From: Desulfuromonadales bacterium
GTDB lineage: Bacteria > Desulfobacterota > Desulfuromonadia > Geobacterales > Pseudopelobacteraceae
Direction: 5' to 3'
Assembly (NCBI GenBank): GCA_013349325.1
Contig: DUZX01000030.1
Coordinates: 1 to 46,099 of the forward strand
DNA: 46,099 nucleotides
The notes beneath the pieces are model-generated. The model made no database searches and was not told where the DNA came from. It saw nothing but the letters and a program-made list of their open reading frames with translations. How positions within the stretch are numbered: the stretch's first letter is position 1; each line of letters begins with the position of its first letter. This document shows, piece after piece, positions 32,514-40,212 of the stretch. The position numbers and the translations under genes are program-made.

Positions 32514-33706
32514 CGACTACGAACACGCTTGCCGTCTGGTCAGGTAGAGAAAAAGCGGGGTTGCTTGCCCGCGAGAGGCGGCAGGAATATGTCTTTGCCT
32601 ATTCCGCTGATGCCGCGAAAGGTGCACAGGTATCCCTGACTATGCCGGTGCGCCTGGAGAGTTGGCTCAGTCGCGAGCTGCACCCGGTGTTTCAGATGAA
32701 CCTGCCGGAAGGTGCGCTTCTGGAGGTGGTGCGCCGGGCGATAGCCAAAGTAGAGGGGGATGATGATCTCTCTATCCTGAAGGTGACCGGTGGGAATCAG
32801 ATCGGCAGAAACCGCTTTACGCTGCCGGATTCAGAAACACCGAATCCTGAAGAAACTCCCGAATCTCTGGATGAACTGCTGACCTTTCCCGACACGAGGG
32901 AGCTGTTTCTCGAACTGGTTGCGCGGTACTCACTCCGTTCCGGTATATCCGGCGTACAGCCCAAGGTTCTGCTGGAGGCCACAGAACGGGGTACCATCGC
33001 GGCGAGCGGCTATATCGTCAAGAGCTGGGGCGATGATTATCCGCACCTGGCGGCCAATGAGTTCTTCTGCATGACAGCCGCCAAACGGGCCGGTCTGGCG
33101 GTGCCGGAATTTCATCTTTCGGACAACGGCGGCTTGTTTGTCATGAAGCGGTTTGATGTCGCCCCGGATGGCGAAGCAATCGGGTTTGAGGATCTGTGCA
33201 GTTTGCAGGCGCTGGGTACGGCGCAGAAATATTCAAGCTCATATGAGCGGGTGGCGCGGACGTTGAAGAGTTTCATCTCACCGGAGCACCTGATCGCAGC
33301 AAGAGAGCAGTTCTTCGCCACGCTCGTGCTGTCGATCATGCTGCGCAACGGCGATGCCCACCTGAAGAATTTCGGTGTGCTGCATCAATCGCCTGCTGCA
33401 CATATCTCCCTGGCGCCGGTCTATGATCTGGTGACCACAACCGCCTACATCAGCAAGGATGTTCCGGCACTTACTCTGGACGGCAGGAAAATCTGGTGGC
33501 CGCGCCGGATGCTGGAGCGTTTTGCCGTGGCGCACCTATCCCTGTCGATGGGCACGGTTGCCGGCATTATCGAGCGGATGGCTAATGCGGTCATGGAAAC
33601 CAAGGGGATGATTCCCGGCTACATCAGGGAGCATCCCGAGTTTAAGGAGATTGGGGAGCGGATAATGTTGGTGTGGGAGGAGGGGGTAAGCGGAACGGAA
33701 AAGTAA
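32510..33706 (+). CDS. HipA-family serine/threonine kinase toxin (second copy)
   Basis: A 398-residue protein. The N-terminal ~100 residues are the HipA N1 domain (TLAVWSGREKAGLL, MPVRLESWLSRELHPVFQMN, LPEGAL). The kinase core has SGISGVQPKVLLEA, FVMKRFDV, MLRNGDAHLKNFGV (catalytic loop) and LAPVYDLVTT (metal site). This layout is closer to E. coli HipA than the first copy, whose N-terminus differs. The two neighbouring modules are therefore separate lineages. The key residues look intact. Confidence 0.9.
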   Translation: MTTTNTLAVWSGREKAGLLARERRQEYVFAYSADAAKGAQVSLTMPVRLESWLSRELHPVFQMNLPEGALLEVVRRAIAKVEGDDDLSILKVTGGNQIGRNRFTLPDSETPNPEETPESLDELLTFPDTRELFLELVARYSLRSGISGVQPKVLLEATERGTIAASGYIVKSWGDDYPHLAANEFFCMTAAKRAGLAVPEFHLSDNGGLFVMKRFDVAPDGEAIGFEDLCSLQALGTAQKYSSSYERVARTLKSFISPEHLIAAREQFFATLVLSIMLRNGDAHLKNFGVLHQSPAAHISLAPVYDLVTTTAYISKDVPALTLDGRKIWWPRRMLERFAVAHLSLSMGTVAGIIERMANAVMETKGMIPGYIREHPEFKEIGERIMLVWEEGVSGTEK

Positions 33707-33776
33707 CCTCACTGTATATGCCAAAAATGCCACCCGCCAGCATCGGAGCCGTAACAGATAGGAGTTCTGCTTGCTA

Positions 33777-33815
33777 TTGACAGCAAAACTTTGTTGTGGC
33801 ATAAAAAGCTATAAT
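33777..33815 (+). promoter_or_regulatory. Candidate promoter of the TumE/TumA pair
   Basis: TTGACA at 33777-33782 and TATAAT at 33810-33815 are both perfect boxes but 27 bases apart; TTGACA with ATAAAA (spacing 18) or TATAAT with a weak -35 box are the workable pairs. The ribosome site GAGAGGG precedes the GTG. Confidence 0.35.
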
Positions 33816-33832
33816 CCGATTGAGAGGGAAAC

Positions 33833-34135
33833 GTGGGAGACGCACAACCGGTTTTGAGTTTTCGGCGTGACCTGCCGAATGGCGACATCATACAGGTGGT
33901 GGTCTGGCTCTTATCGGAACCGCTACCGGGATCAACGCATTCCTACAAATACCGGCTGCACTACCAGAAAGCCGATGCCAGCGATTATATTCGTTATGAC
34001 AACGAGCGGGGCAAAGGAGATCATCGGCATATTGGCGGCACAGAAGAACCGTATAATTTTGAATCGGTAATGAAGCTGGCACAGGATTTCTACGCAGCAA
34101 TCAAGCAAGCCCGCACAACAGGAGGCATCGAATGA
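33833..34135 (+). CDS. TumE-like toxin (DUF6516 type)
   Basis: A 100-residue protein with a GTG start behind GAGAGGG. VVWLLSEPLPGSTHSYKYRL and YDNERGKGDHRHIGGTEEPY match the short toxin family called TumE, including the strongly conserved ERGKGDHRH segment. These proteins occur with a small winged-helix antitoxin, which is exactly what follows with a 4-bp overlap. The mode of action of the family is poorly known. It is the third toxin-antitoxin pair in 4 kb. A genome-wide search would be needed to rule out another role. Confidence 0.75.
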   Translation: MGDAQPVLSFRRDLPNGDIIQVVVWLLSEPLPGSTHSYKYRLHYQKADASDYIRYDNERGKGDHRHIGGTEEPYNFESVMKLAQDFYAAIKQARTTGGIE

Positions 34136-34494
34136 ATAGAGATTTTAAGGTCAAGATTGAGACGGAGGAAGAGTTTTTTACCGACCTTATTACTCAGGCT
34201 GAAAAAATAGATCAGGGTTTTCTCCCGGAAAAAACCGTTGAACGGGTGTCCTTCCCCGATCTGGAAACATTTTACCGCTACTGTACGCCCAAGCGCCTCC
34301 AACTATTGCAGGAGCTGCACAAGATTGGCAGCATCAGTATCAACGCTCTTGCCAAACATCTGCACCGGCACTACAAAAATGTATTCCAAGATGTAAAAAC
34401 ACTTGAGACTGCGGGACTGGTGGAAAAGACAGAGGCGGGGAAATACTGTGTTCCGTGGGATGAATTTACGGCAACGGTGCGCCTGGCTTCGTAG
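34132..34494 (+). CDS. TumA-like winged-helix antitoxin
   Basis: A 120-residue protein whose C-terminal part is a winged helix of the MarR/ArsR kind: LLQELHKIGSISINALAKHL, YKNVFQDVKTLETAGLVEKT, and a wing ending KYCVPWDEF. The N-terminal ~45 residues are acidic and could neutralise the basic partner. Start and stop overlap the upstream toxin by 4 bp (ATGA). Antitoxins of this family typically sit second, after TumE. It should bind the promoter region at 33777-33830. Confidence 0.75.
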   Translation: MNRDFKVKIETEEEFFTDLITQAEKIDQGFLPEKTVERVSFPDLETFYRYCTPKRLQLLQELHKIGSISINALAKHLHRHYKNVFQDVKTLETAGLVEKTEAGKYCVPWDEFTATVRLAS

Positions 34495-34516
34495 ATTTGC
34501 CTTCACATAAAGAGAT

Positions 34517-34672
34517 CTAAAACAGGCCGAGTCTGTCGTATGCTGGATAGGCATTCCAGAAACCATGATCTCCACGAAAATCCGGCAGACCGGAATCCAC
34601 TCCCATCCCCGCTCCTGCAGTAATAACAAACACTTCTGCTTCACTAACAACATCGACGACACGATTGATCAT
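34517..34672 (-). pseudogene. SIR2-family (NAD-dependent) protein, N-terminal fragment only
   Basis: A 51-residue open frame with AAAGGAG before the ATG at 34672. It reads VVSEAEVFVITAGAGMGVDS, then GLPDFRGDHGFWNAYPAYDRLGL before a TAG at 34517. GAGxGxxSGLPDFRG is the NAD-binding signature of sirtuins and SIR2-like proteins. The remaining ~200 residues, including the catalytic His, are missing; I do not find them between 34517 and the TumA-like gene. It is a truncated remnant and lies in the same damaged row as the ClpP, AAA and exonuclease remnants, on the other side of the toxin-antitoxin genes. Confidence 0.75.
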
Positions 34673-34811
34673 ATCGGCTCTCCTTTTCCATCAGTCTTGA
34701 AATGAAAAATATACTCCCGGAGTGTCATTTTTAGACACGGAATTGAGATTATGTATGCAGTGAAGGCAGACAGAAAATATCAGTGGAATTCTATTGTTGT
34801 ACGGGTGATCG

Positions 34812-35351
34812 TTATTGCGTCAGAACCCGTACCACACGCTTGAAACCCTCAGTAACTCTTGCCATGCGATAATAATCCAGCGTCTTTGGGATGTCAGATG
34901 ACTGGTGGTAATGGGGATTCCGAAGGAAAGCTGTATCCGTAATCATGATGGCCGGGTAGCCTGCCTGCCAGAACGCCCAATGATCTGACCATCCGATGGC
35001 GGCAAACTCTTCAGGAGCAACGAGGCCTTCAGACGGAAATTGAGTGGTTGTGCGGAAATGTTTGATACATTGACTCAATAACGGTGAGGAAGCGATGTTC
35101 CCGCAAAACGCTATGAAATCTCCAGTATCCGGATACAGCTTCTCCAAGGGAGGTGGATAACCCAGTTGGGAGAAACGGTCTGAAATATACTCCTGGGCTT
35201 GGGTCAGTTCTGCCGGATGGCAGGTGTTCCGTTCACCGATTATGTCCGCAAGGTACGTTACATCTTTTTGCATTCGAGCCGAGCAGGCCAGTTCCGCGTC
35301 TGTAATCGCGCGGAGAGGGCCTCGATATGAATGGCCGGGAAGTTTCATCAT
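34812..35351 (-). CDS. M28-family peptidase remnant with in-frame internal deletion
   Basis: A 179-residue open frame that reads as both ends of an M28 aminopeptidase. The N-terminal part (MMKLPGHSYRGPLRAITDAE, then IGERNTCHPAELTQAQEYIS) passes at about residue 85 (LGYPPPLEKLYPDTGDFIAF) directly into the C-terminal part (FPSEGLVAPEEFAAIGWSDH, TDTAFLRNPHYHQSSD). The ~120 residues between them, which hold the metal-binding HYD, DNASG and EEPP motifs, are missing. Only the last histidine ligand (HYHQ) remains, so peptidase activity is not expected. The frame is kept, unlike the other remnants nearby. Its start overlaps the stop codon of the phosphoesterase gene. Confidence 0.65.
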   Translation of the reverse strand: MMKLPGHSYRGPLRAITDAELACSARMQKDVTYLADIIGERNTCHPAELTQAQEYISDRFSQLGYPPPLEKLYPDTGDFIAFCGNIASSPLLSQCIKHFRTTTQFPSEGLVAPEEFAAIGWSDHWAFWQAGYPAIMITDTAFLRNPHYHQSSDIPKTLDYYRMARVTEGFKRVVRVLTQ

Positions 35352-35971
35352 TATTCAGATCTGGTTTCTATAACAATGACTTCATGGTTCGGGACGGAAG
35401 AATTTTGCTGTGCACCCGGATTGATGATCTCAACACCATATAAGCTGTCCCGTTTTGCGACTGGATTTTCCACGTGTCCACACAGAATGTACCGGGGATT
35501 TACAATCCGGTGCTTTACCGCATAATACAATTCCCGCTCGCCCCAGTCTTTCTGTATTCCGGTCTCCATAGACTGTGATGTTGCGGTTTTTAGCGGAGGG
35601 ACATGCGTCAGGAGGATATCACAGTCATGAAAATCGGAAAGATCTGCTCCAAGAAAGGGTATGCAACCGAACAAGATCCCTTGAAATCGTTTTTTCTGGT
35701 TGTCAGAGCATATTTTCGGGTTTCTGAGATCTGTTATCCAGTCGCACTCGGCAAACTCATCAAGATCATGATTGCCACTGCAGATAAACAGTTGTGTTTC
35801 GAGTTCATTCATCCAGCGTAAAACCCACTCACTCTGCCGTTTGAATTCTCCTGAATTGCCCCCCAGGAAATCTCCCGCCAAGCAAATACAATCATACGAT
35901 TCTTGCTGATCTTTCAGCCATTGGAATTGAGACGTGTTGAAATGCACGTCGCCAGTTAGCAAGATCTTCAT
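35351..35971 (-). CDS. Calcineurin-like metallophosphoesterase
   Basis: A 206-residue protein with the full set of metal ligands: GDVHFN (residues ~7-12), GDFLGG, GNHD, THVPP and GHVENP. This places it in the calcineurin-like phosphoesterase family (two-metal phosphodiesterase/phosphatase). The usual final GHxH is GHVE here, a possible change. GAGAGGAATGT precedes the ATG. It appears intact, while the gene it overlaps is deleted inside. The substrate is unknown; such genes are common in mobile or defence regions. Confidence 0.85.
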   Translation of the reverse strand: MKILLTGDVHFNTSQFQWLKDQQESYDCICLAGDFLGGNSGEFKRQSEWVLRWMNELETQLFICSGNHDLDEFAECDWITDLRNPKICSDNQKKRFQGILFGCIPFLGADLSDFHDCDILLTHVPPLKTATSQSMETGIQKDWGERELYYAVKHRIVNPRYILCGHVENPVAKRDSLYGVEIINPGAQQNSSVPNHEVIVIETRSE

Positions 35972-36053
35972 ACATTCCTCTCGTTATGCAAAATGACATC
36001 ATATTTCGCGACCGACAGTGGAGTGTCGTCGCCCTGGAACTGGTATAGGACGT

Positions 36054-36224
36054 TCACTCCAGGTAATGCCTGTTACACCTGGCGCACTTGTAGTGTTCAT
36101 CTTTTTCTATTTCAACCCGATAGGCCACGTTTTCAAAAAAAGCCAGGGTCGCGTTGATGGCGTCATCATCCATGCAACTGTCTACGTACAGTCTGACTGT
36201 CTGGCGCTTGGCAAACAGAACCAT
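36054..36224 (-). CDS. Possible small zinc-ribbon protein or gene remnant (56 aa)
   Basis: A short frame reads MVLFAKRQTVRLYVDSC, passes through AINATLAFFENVAYRVEIEK and ends YKCARCNRHYLE. The CxxC near the C-terminus could bind zinc. The frame is open for 11 more codons upstream without a start codon, and no ribosome site is seen, so this may be the C-terminal end of an older gene. It lies 82 bp upstream of the phosphoesterase gene on the same strand. The amino-acid pattern looks like real coding sequence, but I cannot name a family. Confidence 0.35.
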   Translation of the reverse strand: MVLFAKRQTVRLYVDSCMDDDAINATLAFFENVAYRVEIEKDEHYKCARCNRHYLE

Positions 36225-36263
36225 TCTGCCACGCGGATAATAATCGTAGGCATGGGACTATAA

Positions 36264-36871
36264 TTACATCTTGGAGCGTCATAATTGGACATATGGTAGA
36301 TGAAAATTTATTTCCTACATGGGGCAAGGTAAATTGGTTGTCAATACTTCAATAGAAATGTAGTCAAAATTGAATTCGTGACCAAAAATGACACTTGATT
36401 GATTCATGGTGACGCTGCAACTGTCAGTACCTTACTCAATACGTAATGCTCTTGTTGTCGGAGTTGGTTGACCTCGGCCCGCTATTCGGTAAAAAACGTG
36501 CTGATGTCAATATCTACAACTTGACGAGTTTCGTAACCAGTAAATTTGTAGTTGCCGGGTGAACCAAACAACTCTTGGAACGTCAAGTAAAATGCTGATC
36601 AGCTTTTTTTAGTATGAATTTTCATTACCATCACATTGATTATATTTCGTTTTGCTGAATTATTATGCTAAACATATCAACGATTGCTGCAAGTAACTGA
36701 CAGTAATCAGATTTGAACATGTACTTTAATTCAACACGTGGCAGGAAAACTGTGTTTATCCCAGTACACTTGCTAGAACCATATTTACGTATACTGCAGC
36801 CGCCATGAATTTGAGTGTAGTCAAGTGTAGTCATAAAATGGCTATAAAGATCCATTGAATAAGGCTGTAGA
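36264..36871. other. A+T-rich stretch without a supportable gene
   Basis: Six hundred bases with many stop codons in all frames. A plus-strand frame (from about 36417) reads LLLSELVDLGPLFGKKRADV before a stop and may be a decayed fragment, but I do not recognise it. A 78-codon minus-strand frame at 36640-36876 has no ribosome site and unconvincing composition. GCTGATCAGC followed by seven T at 36594-36610 is a weak terminator-like element. Confidence 0.4.
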
Positions 36872-36901
36872 CGCATCGAAAAATGCGGCTTTTTTTGTGT
36901 C
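36872..36901 (+). repeat. Right copy of 30-bp direct repeat flanking the accessory island
   Basis: CGCATCGAAAAATGCGGC to TTGTGTC matches 28697-28726 at 29 of 30 bases. The left arm that pairs fully in the first copy (AAAAAGC) is replaced by GGCTGTAGA here, so only the shared 30 bases are conserved and this copy is a weaker terminator. Confidence 0.7.
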
Positions 36902-36975
36902 GTAACGCCGCAGTTTTTTCAGACAGGGCCAGAAGTTCTCTTTTCATCCGGTTTTAAGCGGGAGTTGCAAAATAT

Positions 36976-37866
36976 ATGAATGATCACATTGTTCGCGCCC
37001 TCTGCCTTTCGGGCGGCATCAGGATTCTGGCATGCAGCGCCACTGCGCTGGCGCAAGAGATAACAACCCTACAGCACGCCTCCACCACGGCAAGCATCGC
37101 CATTGCACGCGGCGTCGCAGCCGGTGCTTTAATGGGCGCCCTGTTGAAACAGAACCAGCGCATTGCCCTGAAATTTGAGGGCAACGGCCCTTTGCGAAAA
37201 CTAATCATTGAAGCCGAGAGTGATGGAGCCGTGCGTGCCTGCGCCGCTGCCCCCGAAGCTGAGCTGGAGCCACACAACGGGACGTGGGACGTAGCCGGTT
37301 TGATCGGCAGAGCAGGTTTTTTGACCATTTCCAAAGATCTCGGCGTAGGCGGAGAGCCGTATCGTGGCGTAGTTCAGCTTGTCAGCAGTGAAATTGGCGA
37401 AGATCTGGCTTATTATCTGACCGATTCGGAACAGACCCCATCAGCCGTCGGTGTCGCGGCAGCGCTTGATACCGAGGGGCGGATATCGGTCTGCGGCGGT
37501 TTTCTGGTTCAGGCGCTTCCCAAAGCAGATCCATCTGAAATTGAAACTGTCATGGAACGAATAGCGGCATTAGCGCCACTTTCCAAGCTGCTTCAGGATT
37601 CAAGCGCAGAAGGGGTCATCGCTGAGCTTTTCGGCGCGATTGCCTATACAACTCTGGAGAGTCATGAGCTGTTCTTCCGCTGCGGATGTAGTCGGGACAA
37701 AGTCGAAAGTGTGCTGATGACTCTCGGTGAGGAGGCATTACGGGAGATGCAGCAGAACGAAAACGGGGCCGAAGTCTCCTGTGAGTTCTGCCGGCAAAAG
37801 TACCGTTTTGAGCCGCATGAACTGACTCCGGTTATCGCATCCGTTGCCGGAACCACCTCGGCCTGA
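36976..37866 (+). CDS. hslO: Redox-regulated chaperonin Hsp33
   Basis: A 296-residue cytoplasmic chaperone that holds unfolding proteins under oxidative stress. The N-terminal domain is typical (AGALMGALLKQNQRIALKF, LVSSEIGEDLAYYLTDSEQ, GGFLVQALP). The C-terminal redox switch has all four zinc-binding cysteines, CGCSRDKVE and CEFCRQKYRF. GGGAG lies upstream of the ATG. Length is normal. It is followed after 2 bp by truA, so the two are probably co-transcribed. It is the first gene of the conserved chromosome after the right repeat of the island. Confidence 0.96.
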   Translation: MNDHIVRALCLSGGIRILACSATALAQEITTLQHASTTASIAIARGVAAGALMGALLKQNQRIALKFEGNGPLRKLIIEAESDGAVRACAAAPEAELEPHNGTWDVAGLIGRAGFLTISKDLGVGGEPYRGVVQLVSSEIGEDLAYYLTDSEQTPSAVGVAAALDTEGRISVCGGFLVQALPKADPSEIETVMERIAALAPLSKLLQDSSAEGVIAELFGAIAYTTLESHELFFRCGCSRDKVESVLMTLGEEALREMQQNENGAEVSCEFCRQKYRFEPHELTPVIASVAGTTSA

Positions 37867-37868
37867 TC

Positions 37869-38621
37869 ATGCCTACCGTGCTGTTGACAATTGCCTACGA
37901 TGGCACGAATTACTCCGGGTGGCAGACCCAGCCTAACGGCCTGGCGGTACAACAGGTAGTAGAGGAAGCGCTGAAACAGCTGCTGGGGGAACAGGTGCAG
38001 TTACGCTCCTCCGGCAGAACCGACGCAGGTGTGCATGCCCGCGCCATGCCGGCCTCCTTTTTTACGGAGCGGGTTCTCCCGCTGCAAGCCTACATTAACG
38101 GCACCAACCGCTTTCTGCCTGCCGATATTGCCGTCCAGGATGCACATTTCGTCACTGACGGCTTTAAACCGATCACCGCTGCGCTTGCCAAGCGCTACCG
38201 CTACACGATAGTGAACACAGCCATCCGTTCGCCACTGGACAGACTCTATCGCTGGCAGGTTCTCGAAAAACTTGATCTTGACGCCATGAGACAGGCTGCC
38301 GCTTATTTTCACGGCACACATGATTTTGCGGCTTTTCGAGCGTCTAACTGTGTTGCACGAACGACAGTCCGGAGAATTGATGCTGTCGAGATTGTGCGGG
38401 ATGGCACCACCATCACTATTGATGTTACCGGCGGCGGCTTTCTGAAATATATGGTGCGGGTCATGGCAGGAACTCTGGTGGAGATTGGACGCGGTCGCTT
38501 TCAACCGGAACGTATATCCTGGCTGCTGCAACATCCGGACAGAAAAATGGCCGGCGTTACTGCACCGGCCTGCGGATTATGCCTGATTGAAGTTTTCTAT
38601 CCGGAATGCACACGGCTGTAA
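37869..38621 (+). CDS. truA: tRNA pseudouridine synthase A
   Basis: A 250-residue enzyme that converts U38-U40 of many tRNAs to pseudouridine. SSGRTDAGVHARAM carries the catalytic aspartate (near residue 53). YDGTNYSGWQTQPNGL at the N-terminus and FLKYMVRVMAGTLVEIGRG near the C-terminus are family marks. Length is normal. It starts 2 bp after the hslO stop codon. It converges with the tlpA-like gene, with only 6 bp between the stop codons, and there is no clear terminator between them. Confidence 0.97.
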   Translation: MPTVLLTIAYDGTNYSGWQTQPNGLAVQQVVEEALKQLLGEQVQLRSSGRTDAGVHARAMPASFFTERVLPLQAYINGTNRFLPADIAVQDAHFVTDGFKPITAALAKRYRYTIVNTAIRSPLDRLYRWQVLEKLDLDAMRQAAAYFHGTHDFAAFRASNCVARTTVRRIDAVEIVRDGTTITIDVTGGGFLKYMVRVMAGTLVEIGRGRFQPERISWLLQHPDRKMAGVTAPACGLCLIEVFYPECTRL

Positions 38622-38627
38622 CAAAAT

Positions 38628-39143
38628 TTATTTTTCCGCCAGCAGACGTTTAATAGCACTTTCCAGCGCCCTCCCCTTCTCACCGGAATAGCCACGATAC
38701 ACCTCGGAAAGCATCCCCTTTTTATCAATCACAAACATGACCGGCACCGAACGAACACCATAATCAGACGTAACAGTATCACCCGCGACCGCCAGAGGGT
38801 AATTTATGTGGAACTCATCGGCGAAAGCCGTAACGCGCCGTTCACTCTCTTCATCCGCGCTGAGCCCAAGTACCTGCAACCCCTGTTTGCCATACTTCTG
38901 TTTCATCTCAATCAAATGCGGGATTGATTGCCGACAGGGCTGACACCAGGTCGCAAAAAAATCTACCACCAGAACTGAACCGCGATAATTTTCGAGTGTT
39001 ACGGATTGACCGGACGTTGTTGTTATATGGAAGGGGGGTGCAGACTGACCAAGCCTGGGAGCTGCCTCAAGCGGGGCAGGTACCACCACAATAAGAGCCA
39101 CCAGGCTTGTCAGAAGGATGGTGCAGAAAGTTTTCAGGGGCAC
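38628..39143 (-). CDS. TlpA/ResA-like thioredoxin-fold protein
   Basis: A 171-residue exported protein. I chose the GTG at 39143, with AGGG five bases upstream and 1 bp after the trxA stop codon; an ATG at 39167 would overlap trxA. A hydrophobic segment (FCTILLTSLVALIVVV) serves as signal or anchor. The thioredoxin fold has the active-site WCQPC in FFATWCQPCRQSIPHL and the cis-Pro in VRSVPVMFVID. Proteins of this type keep haem-binding CxxCH cysteines reduced for cytochrome c maturation. That fits the haem-rich setting, but the role here is inferred. It is co-transcribed with trxA. Confidence 0.88.
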   Translation of the reverse strand: MPLKTFCTILLTSLVALIVVVPAPLEAAPRLGQSAPPFHITTTSGQSVTLENYRGSVLVVDFFATWCQPCRQSIPHLIEMKQKYGKQGLQVLGLSADEESERRVTAFADEFHINYPLAVAGDTVTSDYGVRSVPVMFVIDKKGMLSEVYRGYSGEKGRALESAIKRLLAEK

Positions 39144-39144
39144 A

Positions 39145-39480
39145 TTATCCCTGCAGGGCTTTGGCAATCAGTGCATCAAGCTGTGATTTTGGAACCGCCC
39201 CCACAACCTGATCGAGCACCACGCCACCCTTAAACAGAATGATGGTCGGAATACCACGAACCCCATATTTGGAGGGAGTAGCCTGATTTTCATCAACATT
39301 GACTTTACCGACCTTGACTTTGCCGGAATATTCGTCAGCGACAGCGTCTACCAGAGGTGCGATGGCCTTGCAGGGCGCACACCAGGTAGCCCAGAAATCG
39401 ACCAGCACCGGGATATCTGACAGAAGCACCTCTCGATCGAAATTTGCATCCGTAAATGCCATGACTTTTTCACTGGACAT
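39145..39480 (-). CDS. trxA: Thioredoxin
   Basis: A 111-residue cytoplasmic thioredoxin with VDFWATWCAPCKAIAPLVD (active-site WCAPC, slightly different from the usual WCGPC) and the cis-Pro loop in YGVRGIPTIILFKGG. AAGGAGATATACACG precedes the ATG, a strong ribosome site. It donates electrons to ribonucleotide reductase and other reductases. Directly downstream is a TlpA-like exported protein that could take electrons ultimately from it via a membrane carrier. Divergent from the haem operon. Confidence 0.95.
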   Translation of the reverse strand: MSSEKVMAFTDANFDREVLLSDIPVLVDFWATWCAPCKAIAPLVDAVADEYSGKVKVGKVNVDENQATPSKYGVRGIPTIILFKGGVVLDQVVGAVPKSQLDALIAKALQG

Positions 39481-39618
39481 CGTGTATATCTCCTTTAGCT
39501 TAGATATTTTTTGTGGTCGAATGATATACGAGCCATAAAAAAAATCAAGCGCAAACTCCGGGCAGTGCTCCGAATTACAAATAATTCGCTGCCTGAGTCA
39601 CCACCACAAGGAACCTGC

Positions 39619-40212
39619 ATGCAGACACTCTCCATGAACATTGTCATCAAGGGACGATTAGTCGTTGTTGTCGGCGGAGGACCGGTAGCATTACGCAAGC
39701 TCCGCACGCTGCTGACGACCGGTGCAACCGTACGGCTTGTGGCGACCCGGATACTGCCAGAACTGGCCATGCTGGCAGAACAGCAGGGTGTGCAGGTACG
39801 CCACGCCGCTTACAATTCATCCGATATAGACGACGCTTTTCTGGCAATCGCCGCAACGGATGTTGAAGCGCTGAACCAGCAGATAGCAGCGGACGCGAAC
39901 ACGCGCGGCATCCTGGTTTCCGTTGCCGACAACCCTGCCAGCGGCAACTGTTTATTCCCGGCACTGCTACGGCGTGACGATTTGGAAATAGCAGTCTCAA
40001 CCGGAGGGAATTGCCCGGCATTTGCTGTGGTCGTACGTGATGTAATCGCCACCGTGATCGGCAATGAATACGGGCAGATACTCACACAGTTGACTCAGGA
40101 GCGAGAAAAGCTGTTGACGGATGGCGATGCCAGCACTTACAATGCGCTCGTTTTACGCTCGCGTGCCGTACAACTGATCAGCGAGCAAACCGAACGCAAG
40201 GATAACGAATGA
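39619..40212 (+). CDS. Precorrin-2 dehydrogenase / sirohaem synthase N-terminal type
   Basis: A 197-residue protein of the Met8/CysG-N/SirC group. The ATG at 39619 is preceded by AAGGAA; the frame extends upstream without support. The Rossmann motif is RLVVVVGGGPVALRKLRTL, and VADNPASGNCLFPALLRRDD plus VSTGGNCPAFAVVVRD are strong family marks. It oxidises precorrin-2 to sirohydrochlorin with NAD and may also insert iron. It works with the CobA part of the fused gene at 43341. Its stop overlaps the start of the next gene by 4 bp. Confidence 0.92.
   Translation: MQTLSMNIVIKGRLVVVVGGGPVALRKLRTLLTTGATVRLVATRILPELAMLAEQQGVQVRHAAYNSSDIDDAFLAIAATDVEALNQQIAADANTRGILVSVADNPASGNCLFPALLRRDDLEIAVSTGGNCPAFAVVVRDVIATVIGNEYGQILTQLTQEREKLLTDGDASTYNALVLRSRAVQLISEQTERKDNE

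Noticed and set aside
28794-36871. Prophage
   Set aside because: There are no phage structural, lysis, replication or integrase genes; the content is toxin-antitoxin modules and gene remnants.
36640-36876. 78-codon minus-strand open frame
   Set aside because: No ribosome site, no family resemblance, A+T-rich tract with stops around it; it overlaps the right direct repeat.
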